From Macropodus opercularis (lineage: Eukaryota; Chordata; Actinopteri; Anabantiformes; Osphronemidae): a stretch of DNA of 64,000 bases. The notes under the pieces are model-generated. The model was not told the DNA's origin, ran no database searches, and was given only the letters and a program-made list of their open reading frames with translations. Below are positions 26,290 through 39,395 of the stretch, in pieces (within the stretch, counting starts at the first letter, position 1; the number at the start of each line of letters is the position of its first letter). Both the position numbers and the translations under genes were made by a program. The DNA lies in assembly GCA_030770545.1 (NCBI GenBank), contig CM061099.1:17323501-17387500 (forward strand). The letters run 5' to 3'.

Positions 26290-26545
26290 CAAATATCTTA
26301 GTCAATTAATTCAACAAGTAATTGCTCACTTATCCACAAATTTCTTCTTCATCTTCATCTTTCGGGTGGAGATACACTGCTGATACTCGTCCTGACATGT
26401 TGTTCCTCCTGTGCTGGGTCATTCTCTTGTGTAATAACTGTTTCATCAATGTATAGTTCTGAGCACCCTTCACTGCACTGAACTGCATATACTATGTTGC
26501 TCCTCCTTATGTTTTGGTGCCGGGTCCTTTGGGTGCACAAGTTTC
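26290..26545 (-). mobile_element. Penelope-like element, GIY-YIG endonuclease remnant
   Basis: The minus strand gives NIVYAVQCSEGCSELYIDET, matching the start of the GIY-YIG domain of fish Penelope-like elements, and after a frameshift SAVYLHPK. The usual Gly of the ..LYIGET.. block is Asp. Only this C-terminal piece remains. Confidence 0.75.
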
Positions 26546-26559
26546 TGTCTGAGTATGTT

Positions 26560-28795
26560 GGTGGGTTTTAATTGACATCGTCAAATCAGCTAACTTTTTT
26601 TTTTTCCAAATTGAAAATCATCTTATTGTTGGGGACTTCATGGCTCCAGGATGCCCCTAATTAATCAGTATGTAGATGTCACATGTTCAAAAACATGTAA
26701 AATCCATTGTGGCCTACATGTAAACCTAGGAACCTGACTATATTTACTTCCAAACAAAGGATTGTATAAAAAAAAAGTTTTAACTGGCAAAGTTGATATG
26801 TGCAGATCTGACACTGAACTGTATTATGAACACTCTAATTAATTTAACTTAAACTTGAAAATTTCGGGAAAACCCCCCACAATAATATATAACTAAATAT
26901 CTATTTTCTTGGAAGATCAACAAAGGAAAGGCAAACATTCTGCACTTGTTCATTTTGCTGGAGTACTGTGTCATTTTAACAACATAATGGTTTCACAATT
27001 CTGAAAACAACACAGCACATAACTCGTATCAGCTTTTTGATACGTACCTGACTCTAAAAACAATCAATCCTTGTTGGATTTAAAAACTTTTAATACAATT
27101 TTGCTTTGTTGTTAATACATATCTGTCGGTTTCTTACAAGTCACAGTTGCACTTGGTTTCTAGTTTCAGGTTTGTTTATAACTGGTCTGACCTGTCAGAG
27201 TACTAGATAACAAGCAGCCAGCATGTCTTCAGTGAAAGCCATTGTGTGCTTTTCCTTTTGATGGTTCTGAAGGCACACTGGAAACAATGTATAATGGTGA
27301 GAAGACTATGGAGAACTAGGTTCATCAGGTAGTGCAATCACACTAAGTGGGAAATGGAAATTAATTTCTGAAGCCTCTAAAATAGATTTTTGAAAAAGAC
27401 TTTGTGACACAGAAACAGGTTGCAAATGAAGACTGGGCAAACTGTTGTATTTGTATTATCAGTAGATAGATAGATGCAAGGTCAAAGGCAATGGTTTATT
27501 CAACTTTGGGACTATGTAAATTTGGTTCAGTATAACTATAAACCTTTACTTTTATATATAATATATATAATAGAATGTATAAATGTTTCATTTCCAAAGA
27601 CACCAAGTTCAATAATGTAACTCTTACCATTGAGGAGCTACAGCCATTTTAACCTGGGTATGCCTTTTTACAAACCAATGCACAAAATAGGATCTGAGCT
27701 TAACAGGTCACGTTCTCTGTCTGGCCCTGATTTTCAGTTTCTCATTGTTTGTAGTGTTTCATTGTTTCCCACCTGGCCACACCCCTTCAACTTGTCATTC
27801 ACACTCACTTCTTGGTTTATACTTTGCCTCTCTCCAATGAACTACTCAATGAGCCATTTTCACCAGATCGTCTGCTGACATTCCTGTCAGGCTTTATGTA
27901 TACATTTCATTTTTTCCCCATTTCGTTACTGTACCCCTGCTTTAATAACATGTCAAATGATTTTTTATTTTCTTTGTATTTTATGGCCACCATTACATTT
28001 CATGTTTATCTGGAGGATTTCTAAAATCACCTTTTGTTTATGCTTAAGAGCATTTTAAGTTCTCTAGAAAGAAATTAACTTTGAACAACAACAGGAGAAT
28101 GTGATGTTTGAATTTCTGTCACCATGTGCTCCTCTTTGCTGTCATGTATCTAGAAATGTTTGTTCCTACTATACCATGCTGGCACTCCCACATGTGTTTT
28201 TTCTCACCTTGTCATCTATCACATTCTCTGTTAACATTTAACCCTGTGCATCTTCAAGATAATCTAAGAACTCAGGAAAGATTTTTGAATTGATTTTAGC
28301 ACTGCTCACCATCAGACAATCAAGACTAGTGTGTTTCATTTACATCCCCATGTGTTCTGGCCTGCTCGATGTTACAGAATTCAGACTAGGACATTAAGTC
28401 ATTTAGGCCAAGTTTAAGTTTATCTGTTTCTTTCTCATCTTGTTTATGCTGAAAAAAATATAAATATAAACTCTCTTGTTTATTTCTGAACTAAATAAAC
28501 TCTTACTTAACAACTTGATTAAGCATTTAAGTTACCCAAATCTGGCTTGCTGAAGTGGATTTCAAGTGAAGTTCAAATGTGTGAATTACTCAAGAGAAGG
28601 ATTTCTTTTCAGGGTCATTTCATTGTTAAGAACATTTTTTTAAGAGCAGAGGTCGAATTCAAGTAGAAAGGCTTATTGAAACTTTTAAGTATGTTCTGTT
28701 CCCCAGTTTGAATAGGGATATTTAGCATTTTACGTTTTTTATTTTATGAAAGCAGTTGTTTCCATTATGCTCTTTTTCATTGTGCTCTTTTTCAA
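26560..28795. other. Gene-free AT-rich DNA
   Basis: No exon, RNA gene or named repeat recognised beyond a short (TAGA) run at about 27464 and a TATA-rich run at about 27555. Open frames here are short and unrelated to known families. Confidence 0.4.
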
Positions 28796-28799
28796 TAAT

Positions 28800-29930
28800 T
28801 CTGTCTCTTAGACCCAATCCCAACTAGATTACTCAAAGAAGTTTTTCCATTAATCAGCATGTCCATATTAAATCAAATAAACTCTGTCTACAGGTTACGT
28901 ACCACACAGGCTTTTAAGGTTGCTGTAGTCAAACCTTTATTGCAAACTAGAGACCTATATCTAATCTCCCCTTTATTTCTAAAGTTTTTGAAAAAATTGT
29001 AGCTAAACAACGATGTGACCACCTGCGTAGAAATAACCTGTATGAAGATTTCCAGTCAGGATTCAGATTACGTCATAGCACAGAAACAGCTCTGATTAGA
29101 GTCACTAATGATCCTCTCACAGGTTCAGACAATGGTCTAGTTTCTGTACTTGTCCTGTTAGATCTTAGTGCAGCATTTGATACGATAGATCACATGATTC
29201 TATTGCAGAGACTGGAACATAGCATTGGGATGGTTTAAGTCTTATCTGTTTAACAGATTCCAATTTGTTCATGCTCATGATCAACCTTCCATCCATACAA
29301 AAATTACCTTTGGAGTTCCTCAGGGTTCTGTACTTGGGCCAATACTTTTCAGTCTTTACATGTCTCCTCTTGGTAATATTAGTAGGAAACATTCTATAAA
29401 TTTTCACTGCTATGCAGATGATACTCTATATATGTCTATGAAACCAGAGGAAACAAACCAATTAGTCAAACTTCAAACTTGTTTAAATGATATCAAGTCC
29501 TGGATGTCCCATAACTTCCTACTACTAAATTCAGACAAAGCCGAGGTTATTATAATTGGTGCTAAAAACCAGAGAGACTCATTATTGAATCAGATGGTTA
29601 CTCTGGATGATATAATGTTAGCTTCAAGTTCTACTGTAAGGAACCTTGGTGTCATTTTTGACCAAGATCTCTCCTTTACACCATATATTAAATAAATCTC
29701 TAGAACTGCCTACTTCCACCTTAGGAATATTGCAAAAAGTAGGAGCATCCTCTCACAGAGTGATGCTGAAAAATTAATCCATGCATTTGTTACCTCTAGA
29801 CTGGACTACTGTAACTCATAGGTTGTCCCAATAACCCTTTGAAAAGCCTCCAGTTAATTCAAAATGCTGCAGCCAGAGTTCTGACTGGACTTAAGAAGAG
29901 AGATCTTATTGTTCAGTAATAACAAAGCAT
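28800..29930 (+). mobile_element. L2-clade LINE copy, 5' and 3' truncated
   Basis: Plus strand carries most of an L2 reverse transcriptase. The longest frame is 29225-29695 (156 codons) with FGVPQGSVLGPILFSLYMSP and HCYADDTLYMSM, so the YADD active-site motif is present. Upstream text (EDFQSGFRLRHSTETALIR) is in a broken frame. The family matches 6553-7580 and 56224-60480, in the opposite orientation. Confidence 0.88.
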
Positions 29931-30689
29931 GTCCAACATGTACACATGTAGTAAATAATAAACATTACCAGTTATACATTTGGCAAACTATTTATGCCGT
30001 GAAAACGGGTATATATCTTCATTCGGTACATTTGTTAACAATGCTAAGCTGAAGATAACTAGCAGAAAGATGCATATGATTGCCAGATTTGGCTTAAGCC
30101 TCTTCTGTGTAACCAACTCTATGAGTAAATCAGTCAGTGTTGTGGAATGTCTCACGGAAACAAAACTGCACAAAAAAAAAGCCATTGGAATGTAGGTATT
30201 TCTTCCTGGCGTTTACATGATACTGTCAGTCTCAAATAGTAAAGGTGCATGTGATCAGCTTTCATTTTTACTGAAAAAGCTGTTGTATGGTTAGTAATTT
30301 GTGTGTGTGTGCATGTACAAATTTTTTTCAACTGACCATGCATATTGTAATAAATCAGTCAACCACACGACATTTCAGCATTACCATGATCCTGAGCATA
30401 ATTAAAACTGTGCTGGACTGACTTCAGGACAAGCGCTTAACTTCTCTGACAGTTGAAAGCTGAAAGGAGATGAGGTAGAAGAATGGCATGAACTATTTTG
30501 CCCCTGGAGACTAGTTGAGGGTTTATCCATACATTTCATGTTTGTATGTTATATCAAAATATTTACTTTTTTCATTATCAAACATGATATTTTTCTTGGG
30601 AGGGGCATGTCTTTTTTGTTTGCAGTGAAAGTGTGAAACTGTGAAAGTGACCCAAGAAACATTGATCCAACCTAATAAAAAATAAATAA

Positions 30690-30729
<40 letters not shown>

Positions 30730-32183
30730 TTCAACAGAAAGCTCTTCTAACAGCAACAGCAAAGTACTGTTTTATTAGATGTGTTAGTTACTGCTCGGAC
30801 ATACACACTCCCTTTTTGAGGTAAGACACAGCTCTGGTCTCCTCCTACTAGGTCAACATACCAGTCAAGCAGGTAGATTTGGCAAAGAGCCAGAATGCGC
30901 GTCTAGCACGTAGCTTACTGGAAACCTTATGATCTGTGCCAGAAAAAACACAACAGAGGGAGGGGTTAAAGTTTTACTGCTGTGACCTAAGTGCAGTGTT
31001 ACTGGATAAACACAATGACATTATGACTTATTTTGACCTTCACCACAGTTACTTATTAAACTCATTTAAATCACTGAGAGAAAAATTATGTTTGTATGAA
31101 GTTTATCCTTTGCAACGTATCTGCAACAGTCATAAAGGTAAAGTAAAAATAGTAAAACAGGGAAAATAGTAGATTGTGTAGTATATAGTGCATATATAAA
31201 ACATATATACTGCAGACTTGTGCCTGTGTGGGTGAATCCTATAATTCAAATATATCCAGATTATGAACAAGAAATAGGTACTAGGGACCAAACTCTAGCC
31301 TCTCCATGTTTGAATTGAATTTTTAGAGGTTTTGTTAGGATAGACAGGATAGATCACTTGACACATTAGTGCCATCTACAGTATGTTGTGTTTGTTTTAG
31401 TGTAATGACATATTAGAAAAGCTTAACAAGTATATGAAAGGAAGTGTGTAAAGGACTGGGACGGCATACCCAAACAACAATCATCTATCCATCTTCTGCT
31501 GCTTTATCTGGCAGGTCACAGGGTCAGGAAATCTAAGCAGAGAACTGTAAGGATTACAGACTATGTGCCATCTCAATTAATGCTAGACCAGGCCAAACTG
31601 CAATGTGCTGAGAAGGACATCTCACCAAATCTCTCATCACCAAATAAGAGATTTCACATGACTGTCTACAATGTGAACAGGAACAGGAACACATAGCCTA
31701 TACTATATACTAGCAACTATATATACTATATACCAGCGACAAGTAAAAGGCAATAGTATCTGACCAGAGACTACCTTAGATAATGTGGCATCTGTCTGCT
31801 AGGCGGCAGCAGTGACTCTAGTGTGACTGTAGTGTGTCATTCCGTCTGCTACTCTTCTACTCCACTTTCCTGACCTCTAGCTTTGGTAATCATCAGTAAG
31901 TACGTTGGTCAGATTTTGTAGTTTAGATTTAAATCAAGTTCTCTGTGTTTTGGCTAGCCCAGTGTGTATGATGCTGTGATAATCATTATAGCATACAGAT
32001 GTGTATACAGTAGTTAATGATTGTTGTTATCAATTGCTGCTCATAAATCACTGTTCATGTCACATGATGAGTGCATATGTATATATATAGTATAGGTCTA
32101 CTAACAGTATATTCCCCCACACGCATGCACTTCTGCAACCACACATGACCCTTTGTGATCTTATGCACCGTCTTCTCTCTCTT
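29931..32183. other. Gene-free DNA
   Basis: Contains an (AAAT)n(TA)n microsatellite at 30676-30727. A short stretch near 31487-31530 (ATCTATCCATCTTCTGCTGC) resembles the edge of a common fish repeat. No gene recognised. Confidence 0.4.
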
Positions 32184-32980
32184 TGTTACAAATTGACTAG
32201 CTACTACTACTGGCTGGCAGACAGATGAGCTAATTCTAGGAAGAGCACTTGTAAGGATTTAAATGCACTGCTAGATGGCAGCAGAGAAAACACTACTCAC
32301 TCACTGGGGATTTTAAACTGTGGCCACTGTCGCTGAGAAGCTATGGCCCAAACAAGATGGGCAGTAATGTAAGACACACTTGCATGACCCATACAACAGA
32401 CTTATGACATTAATAAATTTAATTAACACAAGATTATCACAAAACACAAACAAGGGCAAAATCAAGGAGAGAAGACTGGAGCAAACCGAGAAAACAATAA
32501 CTCAGGGTCACTGCAGTGCAGGAGAATACATAAACTCAGGATCACTGTGGTGTAGGATACTCATATCAACAACAGAAAAGGCTAAGCAGGAGGTTATTCT
32601 TACTGGCACCGGACAGACAGCAGACAGGTATGTAAACACATCTACAAATAGATAGACTGACAAAAAAGGCTAGATAACAAACTGGTTGTTTCAATGACAG
32701 AAAAACATAAAGTGAAAGGGAACACTTTCAGGATAATGGATGCTATTACAGACAAAGACTTACACACTGACTGGCAGACAGAATTTCAAATTCAAGACTT
32801 ACAGGAGCAAAAGATGCACAAAAAACAAATAAGACTAGGTAATAGTTAATTCCAAAGCACCACAGACGCAGGTGTGACTGACGATCACAGGCAGGGACAC
32901 AAAAAGTATTTAAAAAAAACTGAGACAAAGACAAACAGAAACACAGTGCCCCCCAGGGCTTGGAGGGCCAAACTGTGACA
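32184..32980 (-). mobile_element. Candidate solo LTR, minus orientation
   Basis: On the minus strand it begins TGTCACAGTTTGGCCC and ends TTTGTAACA, with AATAAA at about 32410. Flanking 5-mers are CTCTT and CTCTC, nearly but not exactly a duplication, in CT-rich sequence. Two imperfect copies of about 35 bp (CTCAGGRTCACTG) lie at 32502 and 32535. Confidence 0.45.
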
Positions 32981-33655
32981 CTCTCTCTCTTGTTGACTTG
33001 TTTATTGAAGCTGTGTTTATAATAGTTAATAATTAATCAAACAGATTTTGACATAGACAAACAAAGTGGTGCTCCAGAATAAATGTTAATAATTAAATTA
33101 AATAACAAATTAATAAAGAATTATTATTGATCATTTCTAACCAATTTTGTGATCTGTACATTTGCAACAGTGTCTGCTTGTGTTCTTAATACCTATACTT
33201 GTAAAATTATTTTACAAAACATTATTCACAATTTATCTTGTACAATTGTAAAACCATGACAAAGATAGCACTAAAGGTAGCTTGACAAACAAGTATTGAG
33301 AAGAAAGAACTGTGCTTATTTCATTTAGTTTCTTAGCTTTCTTAACTAAAATTTCCACAAAACAACTTAACAAAGATTTTTTTCATTAGATAAATGGTTT
33401 ATATGACAAATCCATAAATTACACACAATTATCTTTAGGATTTAATTTTTTTTTTATCTTGTGTAAAACATACTGTATCTAGTGTGTATCTGCCTGAGAG
33501 TTTATGTTGTTTTATTGCTATTTCTATTCTCAGTGTGTTAAAGAGAGAGGTTAAATATTAATGTAATTATTTTTCTTCCATTCAGTCTCTTTCGTCTCTC
33601 CCTGGGATTGTCTTTTGTCTCTCCCCCTCCATGTTTGCTTGTGCTGGTGTTGGAT
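32981..33655. other. AT-rich DNA without recognised features
   Basis: Nothing supported; low GC and only short frames. Confidence 0.4.
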
Positions 33656-33659
33656 TTTG

Positions 33660-34161
33660 TGTTTAGGGAGGGGCGGAAACCAGCAGACATGTCTTATTGG
33701 CTGATGCCTCCTCACTGTGGCCATAATGAAAAGAGGAGATTGAAAAGCATGGTGACGTAGCTATCTCCACCCATTGACTTTTGTCTTCTCTCAGTGTCTT
33801 TCTATCCATGCTCGTTTCTCCTCTATGTGTGTGGCTGTCGTGGATGGGTGGTCATGTGATGTTATAATACCCAGGGATTTTCTGCTGGGCATGCTTGGTA
33901 GCTTCGCTGAATCTATCCCTATCTGAGAAGAGGCTGCTTGTTCTTGCTTTGCGTTCAGCCACTTGCTCAGGGCTCCTTTCTGGAAGATCTATTGTTAGCT
34001 TGCAGCGTTGTTTATCATGGCTCTGCCTCAGAGCTGGGTAATGTGTTAGAACGGTCTTGTTATACACTAGTCTCACACACACGCACACACATTCTCAGAA
34101 ATACACAATATGCTTCTGTAAGAGAGAGCAACGGGGAGGTTACAGCATTTGTATCTTTCTG
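33660..34161 (+). promoter_or_regulatory. Promoter-like block with a possible first exon
   Basis: Within a repeat-rich desert this block has a GC box (GGGAGGGGCGG, 33666), an inverted CCAAT (ATTGGCTGA, 33697), TGACGTAG (33753), and a TATA-like TTATAATACC (33862). A stretch of roughly 270 bases follows, ending in TTTCTG then GTAAGTGAC at 34162, a strong donor. No acceptor partner or protein is identified, so it may start a non-coding RNA. Confidence 0.35.
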
Positions 34162-35160
34162 GTAAGTGACATCCTTGATTACTCCTTATTAATGTTGGCC
34201 TTTTTTAACTACATTAAGGTCCTCTATAATTATTATTACTGAAAGCTGCTGCATTGTGATTGGGTCCACTGACAGTTATGTAGCCTACTTTAATATAGAT
34301 GGTTGTTTCAGTGTGTTTGTGTCTGTGTGCATGCCAGGAATAAATTTCGTGTTCTGCTTTATCTGCTGCTCTAATTAAACCGCATGCCTAGATTTTTTCA
34401 TGTTCCATGTGTTGTGTTTGCAATTTAGATTTGGTTTACTGTCTACTGTCATTATCATCATCTGTTTTAAAGCAAATAAATTAGAATTGGAAATCGAAAT
34501 ATAAAATATAAAGAGAGGCCGGAAAAGTAGCCACAGTGAGAGTCAATGGCTGATATTTTCATTTACACAGGCATCACATATGGACAGTATGTGGCTCAAA
34601 GTTGGCAAACTGATACTAAACAATATAGTTACACAAGGTCACAGCAAGCACAAGTGGTTATGGTAAAAACATTCCTGCATTAGGTCTAGGAATTTATTGC
34701 CACTAAAATGTTGCCATACCAGCTACTAAAACGTAAAAAACTACCCTCTTGGCCTTTGGTTGCTAAACTTATTTGAAGCGCAAGTCTTTAGCCTTTTTTC
34801 CACAGAAACTGTATGGGTGAGAGGGTGACTCCTTTGTTGAAACAATTACCTGTAAACCTTTACGGAGAGCAAAAAATGAACAAAATATCATAATCTGAGT
34901 TACGCTGTTTGAGCATCTTGAGCACCTCTAGTGACTAGTTGCCAAAATCCAGCTTCTGTGTTTTCTGAGCTAACTTCTGGTTTTTGAGAAAATGCCCATC
35001 CTCTTGACCCACCATCTGTCCCCAGCCAGGTCCTGATGAATAATTTGCAATTTGCTGTGAAAAAATCCAATAATCTTTTTTTTTTTAAATAATGTACAAT
35101 GGTGGTATGTTAGCCAGAAGAAGGAAGGATGAAATCAAGTAGATCCCCTTGCATCTAAAC
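34162..35160. other. Gene-free DNA
   Basis: No exon or repeat recognised. Confidence 0.4.
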
Positions 35161-35164
35161 TAGC

Positions 35165-35590
35165 ACCTTAACTAAGAGATGGTTCAGAGTAGTTCTCTAA
35201 CTATAAGCTTTATCATATCAAGATTTCCGGACTAGTGTCAAAAGTAAATGGTGTCTGCTTCCTTAACCTCGGAACTTGGAGATGGTTTGTTGTTGTCTGC
35301 CCTTGTTTTTCTACCTAGTGATACTCAAAGCAGTTTAACACTGTGTCTCATTCGCTCACACAAATATCCTAGATTTTTACAGGTTGCTAATTCTCTTGCT
35401 AATACCAGTCAGAGCTCTGGATGCAGCATTTTGAATTAACTAGAGTTTTATTAAGTTATTGAATAAAGAGACATCTTGATCAAAAATGACATCAAGAATC
35501 CTCACAGTAGAATCTGAAGCTAGCCTTGTCTGAAATCTGTTTCAAAATCTTAACAGGTTTACTTCTAAAATTTCCCTGTCAAAATCAAGT
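35165..35590 (-). mobile_element. L2 3'-region scraps with SINE-like insert
   Basis: Matches pieces of the L2 at 56780-57340: TTAACTAAGAGATGGTTCAG, then GAGCTCTGG..GCAGCATTTTGAATTAA, then TTGATCAAAAATGACA. A short SINE end (TTTTTCTACCTAGTGATACTC) sits between at about 35308-35365. Confidence 0.65.
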
Positions 35591-36499
35591 TGTTCCCTAA
35601 CCCTGTTGAAGGAAAGCATGCCCTTAACATGATGCTTCCGCCACCATATTCTATTGTGGGGATGATTCCTGTGCTAAATCCACCATTGCTCATAATTACT
35701 AGCTTAATAAAAAGCGATGTAGTCTATTTATGTTGTAGCGACTGTAGAAAGGCTGGGTGCAGGTACAGAAATTCACACAGATAGTAACAAACAGAGATTG
35801 TGTTTGGTCATGTCTGCATGTAATTTTGTCGAGTGCCGTGTTGAATGCCACATGGCAGCATTAAGCTAATCTCCATCCAGCCAATTCCCCTCCAATCCTC
35901 CCAGCAGGGCTGATCAGAGGCAAAGCAGGATGAGAAGCTTTGCTTCAAGCATTTAAATGAAGAGTGTGTGTCTATGGAGACATACTGTATAGGACTGTAT
36001 GTGTTAATGGGAAGACAGAAAGGATAAAATGCAGCTACTGTAGTTCTGATAGATAATGAGACAAACAGAGAGAAAGAGTGAAATTTAGGCATTTACCCCT
36101 CTCATTTCCCATATTACATGCTTCAAACATTAGCCATGACACAACTCATACATAAACCGAAAAACATATACAGTGAAAAGATACCATTTCAATGTACTAT
36201 TTTTAGTACATCAGAACTTTCTTTTTTAAAGAAATGTGTTTTGAATATTTAATTAACAAAAAGTACCTTTTTGTTAATGGCTAAATCAAAGATTGAGTCA
36301 TATTTGGTATTTGTGAGGTGGTATTATTATTATTGTTATTCTCAATGATAATAATAATAATAATTTGCTCACACAGATTACAGTGTAATATTTACTTACT
36401 TAAAAAGTGTGTGTGATGGATTATAAGATACTAACTTGCTAATGTGTGGCATGTGATGAGGATTAAAAGGTTAAGTACCAGATATCGCTCTCGCTCTGT

Positions 36500-36548
<49 letters not shown>

Positions 36549-37224
36549 CTTGCAACCATGGCAACAGCTTTAATAATGCAGCAACCTCCATGATGGACAA
36601 AGGACATGTGGAGGAGGGGAAAAGCAGAGAAATGTAGGGGTGCAGGTTGACAGGGAGGAGCCTCATTAGATAGAGGGTGACGTCTGAGCCAAAGGTACTC
36701 AGGTTTCCCCAAATTCTAATTGGGGATTGTAAATTCCCTGTAAGTCCAAGAATGTTAGTTGACTGTCTATAAGCGTTGTGGCTTCTCCACAACTGGTGTG
36801 ACCTCTTCCAGGTATGCCACTTTTTAAATGACAGTTGCTTCTAGCACCCTTACAAGGACGATGTTGTCCAGATGATGAGCGAGAAAATACATACATTCTG
36901 TGCCCTGACGTGTTGATTATAGCCAGCATAGTATTTTTTGCAATTTGACCTGGGAGTCACTCCTTGCTATTCATTCTCTCAAACTCTTCTCTGAACCTAA
37001 CTTACTGAATATTCTCAAATTAACCGACTAACCATCCTGGTTATAAAGGCATTACCCCACCCTTGCCATTAATTTACTCACTATAGTTATGCAAAGATAA
37101 CAGTCAGCAAAGTGTAATGATTGTGTCCTCTCACCACCAGGAGGAACCAATGAGTTTCCACAGGTTGTATTGCGCCTTGTTGTGTCTGTGTTGCCAGATG
37201 TCATTTCCCTCTTTTTAACCTATG
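35591..37224. other. Non-coding DNA with an RFX X-box and possible conserved element
   Basis: Contains a compositionally balanced, non-repeat stretch at 35810-36100, a (CA)n run at 36501-36546, and on the minus strand GTTGCCATGGTTGC at 36552-36565, a full-length X-box-type RFX site. No coding exon recognised. Confidence 0.45.
36501..36546. repeat. (CA)n microsatellite
   Basis: About 22 CA units; on the minus strand it follows purine-rich CT/GA steps. Confidence 0.95.
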
Positions 37225-37226
37225 TA

Positions 37227-38631
37227 CAGTTGCAAGAAAAAGTATGTGAACCCTTCGGGATTACATGGATTTCTGCATAAATTGGTCATACAATGTTTTC
37301 TGATCTTTATTGAAGTCATAACGATAGGAAAACAGTCTGCTTATACCAGGGTGGAAAAATTGTGGCTTAGGCTAATGACTTCTCCAAGAGCTAATTGGAG
37401 CCAGGAGTCAGCCAACATGGAGTCCAATCAATGTTATGAGATTTAATGTGTTGTTAAAGATGTCCTGCCCATAAAATCATTCACCAGTTTTGAGTTTACT
37501 TTTCTCAAGAAACATTGACTGATGTGAACCATACCTCGCACAAAAGAGCTCTCAGAAGAACTACGATCAAGAATTGTTGACTTGTGTAAAGCTGGAAAGG
37601 GTTACAAAGTATCTCTAAAAGTCTTGATGTTCATGTGTCCATGGTAAGACCGACTGTCTACAAAAAAAGTTCTGCACTGTTGCTATTCTCCCTAGACATG
37701 GTCGTCCTGTAAAAGTGACTGCAAGAGCAAAGTGCAGAATGCTCAGTGAGGTGAAGAAGAATCCTAGAGTGTCAGCTAAAGACTTACAGAAATCTCTCGC
37801 ACATGCAAACATGTTTGTTGACAAATCTAAAACATTAAACAAGAATGGGGCATATGGGAGGATAGCACAGAGGAAGCCACTGCTGTCCAAAACAATCTTG
37901 CAGCATGTTTGAAGTTTGCAAAAGGGCACCTGGATGTTCCACAGCACTGCTGGCAAAATATTCAGTGGACAGATGAAACCAAAATTGAGGTGTTTGGAAA
38001 GAACACACAATGCTATGTGTGCAGAAAAAAAGGCACAGCACACCAACATCAAAACCTCATCTGCACTGTAAAACATGGTGGAGGGGCTGCTTTGCTGCCT
38101 CAAGGCCTGGGTGGATTACTGTCATTGACGCAAAAATTAATTACAACGTTTATCAAGACATTTTGCAGGAAAACGTAAGACGCCAACTGAAGCTCCACAG
38201 AGGCTGGGTGATGCAACAGAACAACGACTCAAAGCATAGAAGTAAATCAACAACAGAATGGCTTCAACAGACGAAAATACACCTTTTGGAGTGGCCCAGT
38301 CAGAGTCTTGACCTCAACCAGATTGAGATGCTGTGGCATGACCTCAAGAGAGTGGTTCACACCAGACATTCTAAGAATCTTGCTGCACTGAAACAATTTT
38401 TGTAAAGGTGGTCCAAAATTCCTCCAGACCATTGTGCAGGTCTGATCTGCATCTACAGCAAACGTTGAGATTATTGCTGCCAAAGGAGGGTCAACCAGTT
38501 ATTACGTCCAAAGGTTTGCATATGTTTTCCACCCTGCACTGTGAATGTTTACATGTTATGTTCAATAAAAACATGAAAACATATGATGTTTGTACAGTAT
38601 TAAGGGGTCCCCATACCTTTTCTTGCAACTG
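37227..38631 (+). mobile_element. Tc1-like transposon with both ends, dead transposase
   Basis: 1405 bp between TA dinucleotides (37225-37226, 38632-38633). Left end CAGTTGCAAGAAAAAGTATG; the right end is its inverted near-match. The transposase is readable on the plus strand over about 37690-38404 but split by frameshifts and stops: KNPRVSAKDLQKSL, then QWTDETKIEVFG, then QNNDSKHRSK, then DLNQIEMLWHDL. The three acidic positions of the DDE catalytic triad are still seen. Confidence 0.93.
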
Positions 38632-38839
38632 TATATATACTTACTCCTTTTGTGTGTTCATATCAAGTGTGCCTTCCTTGTTGTGCATTACCTTGTCCTG
38701 CTTCCTCCCCGACCTCTGGCTCTTTGATATTCTCATGAAACTAAATTGTTGTTTTTGATGTAGTGTTTTTGGATTAGAGGAAATCTATTAGTTCCTGCTT
38801 TGCACTGGTTTCGAGTTTTTAGTTTATCCCAAATTAATT

Positions 38840-39395
38840 AATTTCCTCCTGCATTTTGCAGATTTTGAATATGAGTATTGTGGATCCCACTCCAGCTGAT
38901 TTTGGCTGTTGATGCATCTGTTGATGCACCTTGTACGCATCAGCAAGTGCAGGCAAACGCAGATCGTACTGAGGCAGTTAGGGACACGGGTGATAAAGCC
39001 ATCCGATTCATGAGGTACTCCCATTCTGAAGCTTGTTTGTTAACAGAAGGTTGTTTTTGCGCTCTCCCATTTAGAGGGACATGCATTAGAGTGTGGAATG
39101 ATGGAGTGGGACAGAGGGGCGACTGTTGTTTCTGCTTTAAAAATTTCTCAGAGGAACTAACCCTCATGTTCTGTCTGCACTCCGCCATGTGGCAACAGCT
39201 AGGTTGTTCCATTTGTCACAAAGCAAACGCTCTGTTTTGGAATATACAAGTGAGTTCAAGACTCGGATGAAAGATGAACTGGTGGGCAGTGAGCTTCCTT
39301 CTGCACTGCACGAATTCATCAGACACATAGACACACTGAGAAACGGCTTTTATTTGGGATTATGCTTGTACTGTGGGCAGGAGGCTTAGGGGTAG
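38840..39395 (+). mobile_element. Ty3/Gypsy gag remnant
   Basis: Plus-strand text 39189-39389 (SKRSVLEYTSEFKTRMKDEL..SELPSALHEFIRHIDTLRN) has the spacing of a Gypsy Gag capsid region (RSV.DYA.EFR ... KDEL... LP..L..LI..A...D). The start near 38869 (ATG AGT ATT GTG GAT CCC) fits a Gag N-terminus. Multiple frame breaks; no protease or RT follows. Confidence 0.5.

Noticed and set aside
26516..26540. Retroviral primer-binding-site-like words downstream of the solo LTR
   Set aside because: The site is about 290 bp beyond the LTR end and lies inside the Penelope remnant read on the other strand.
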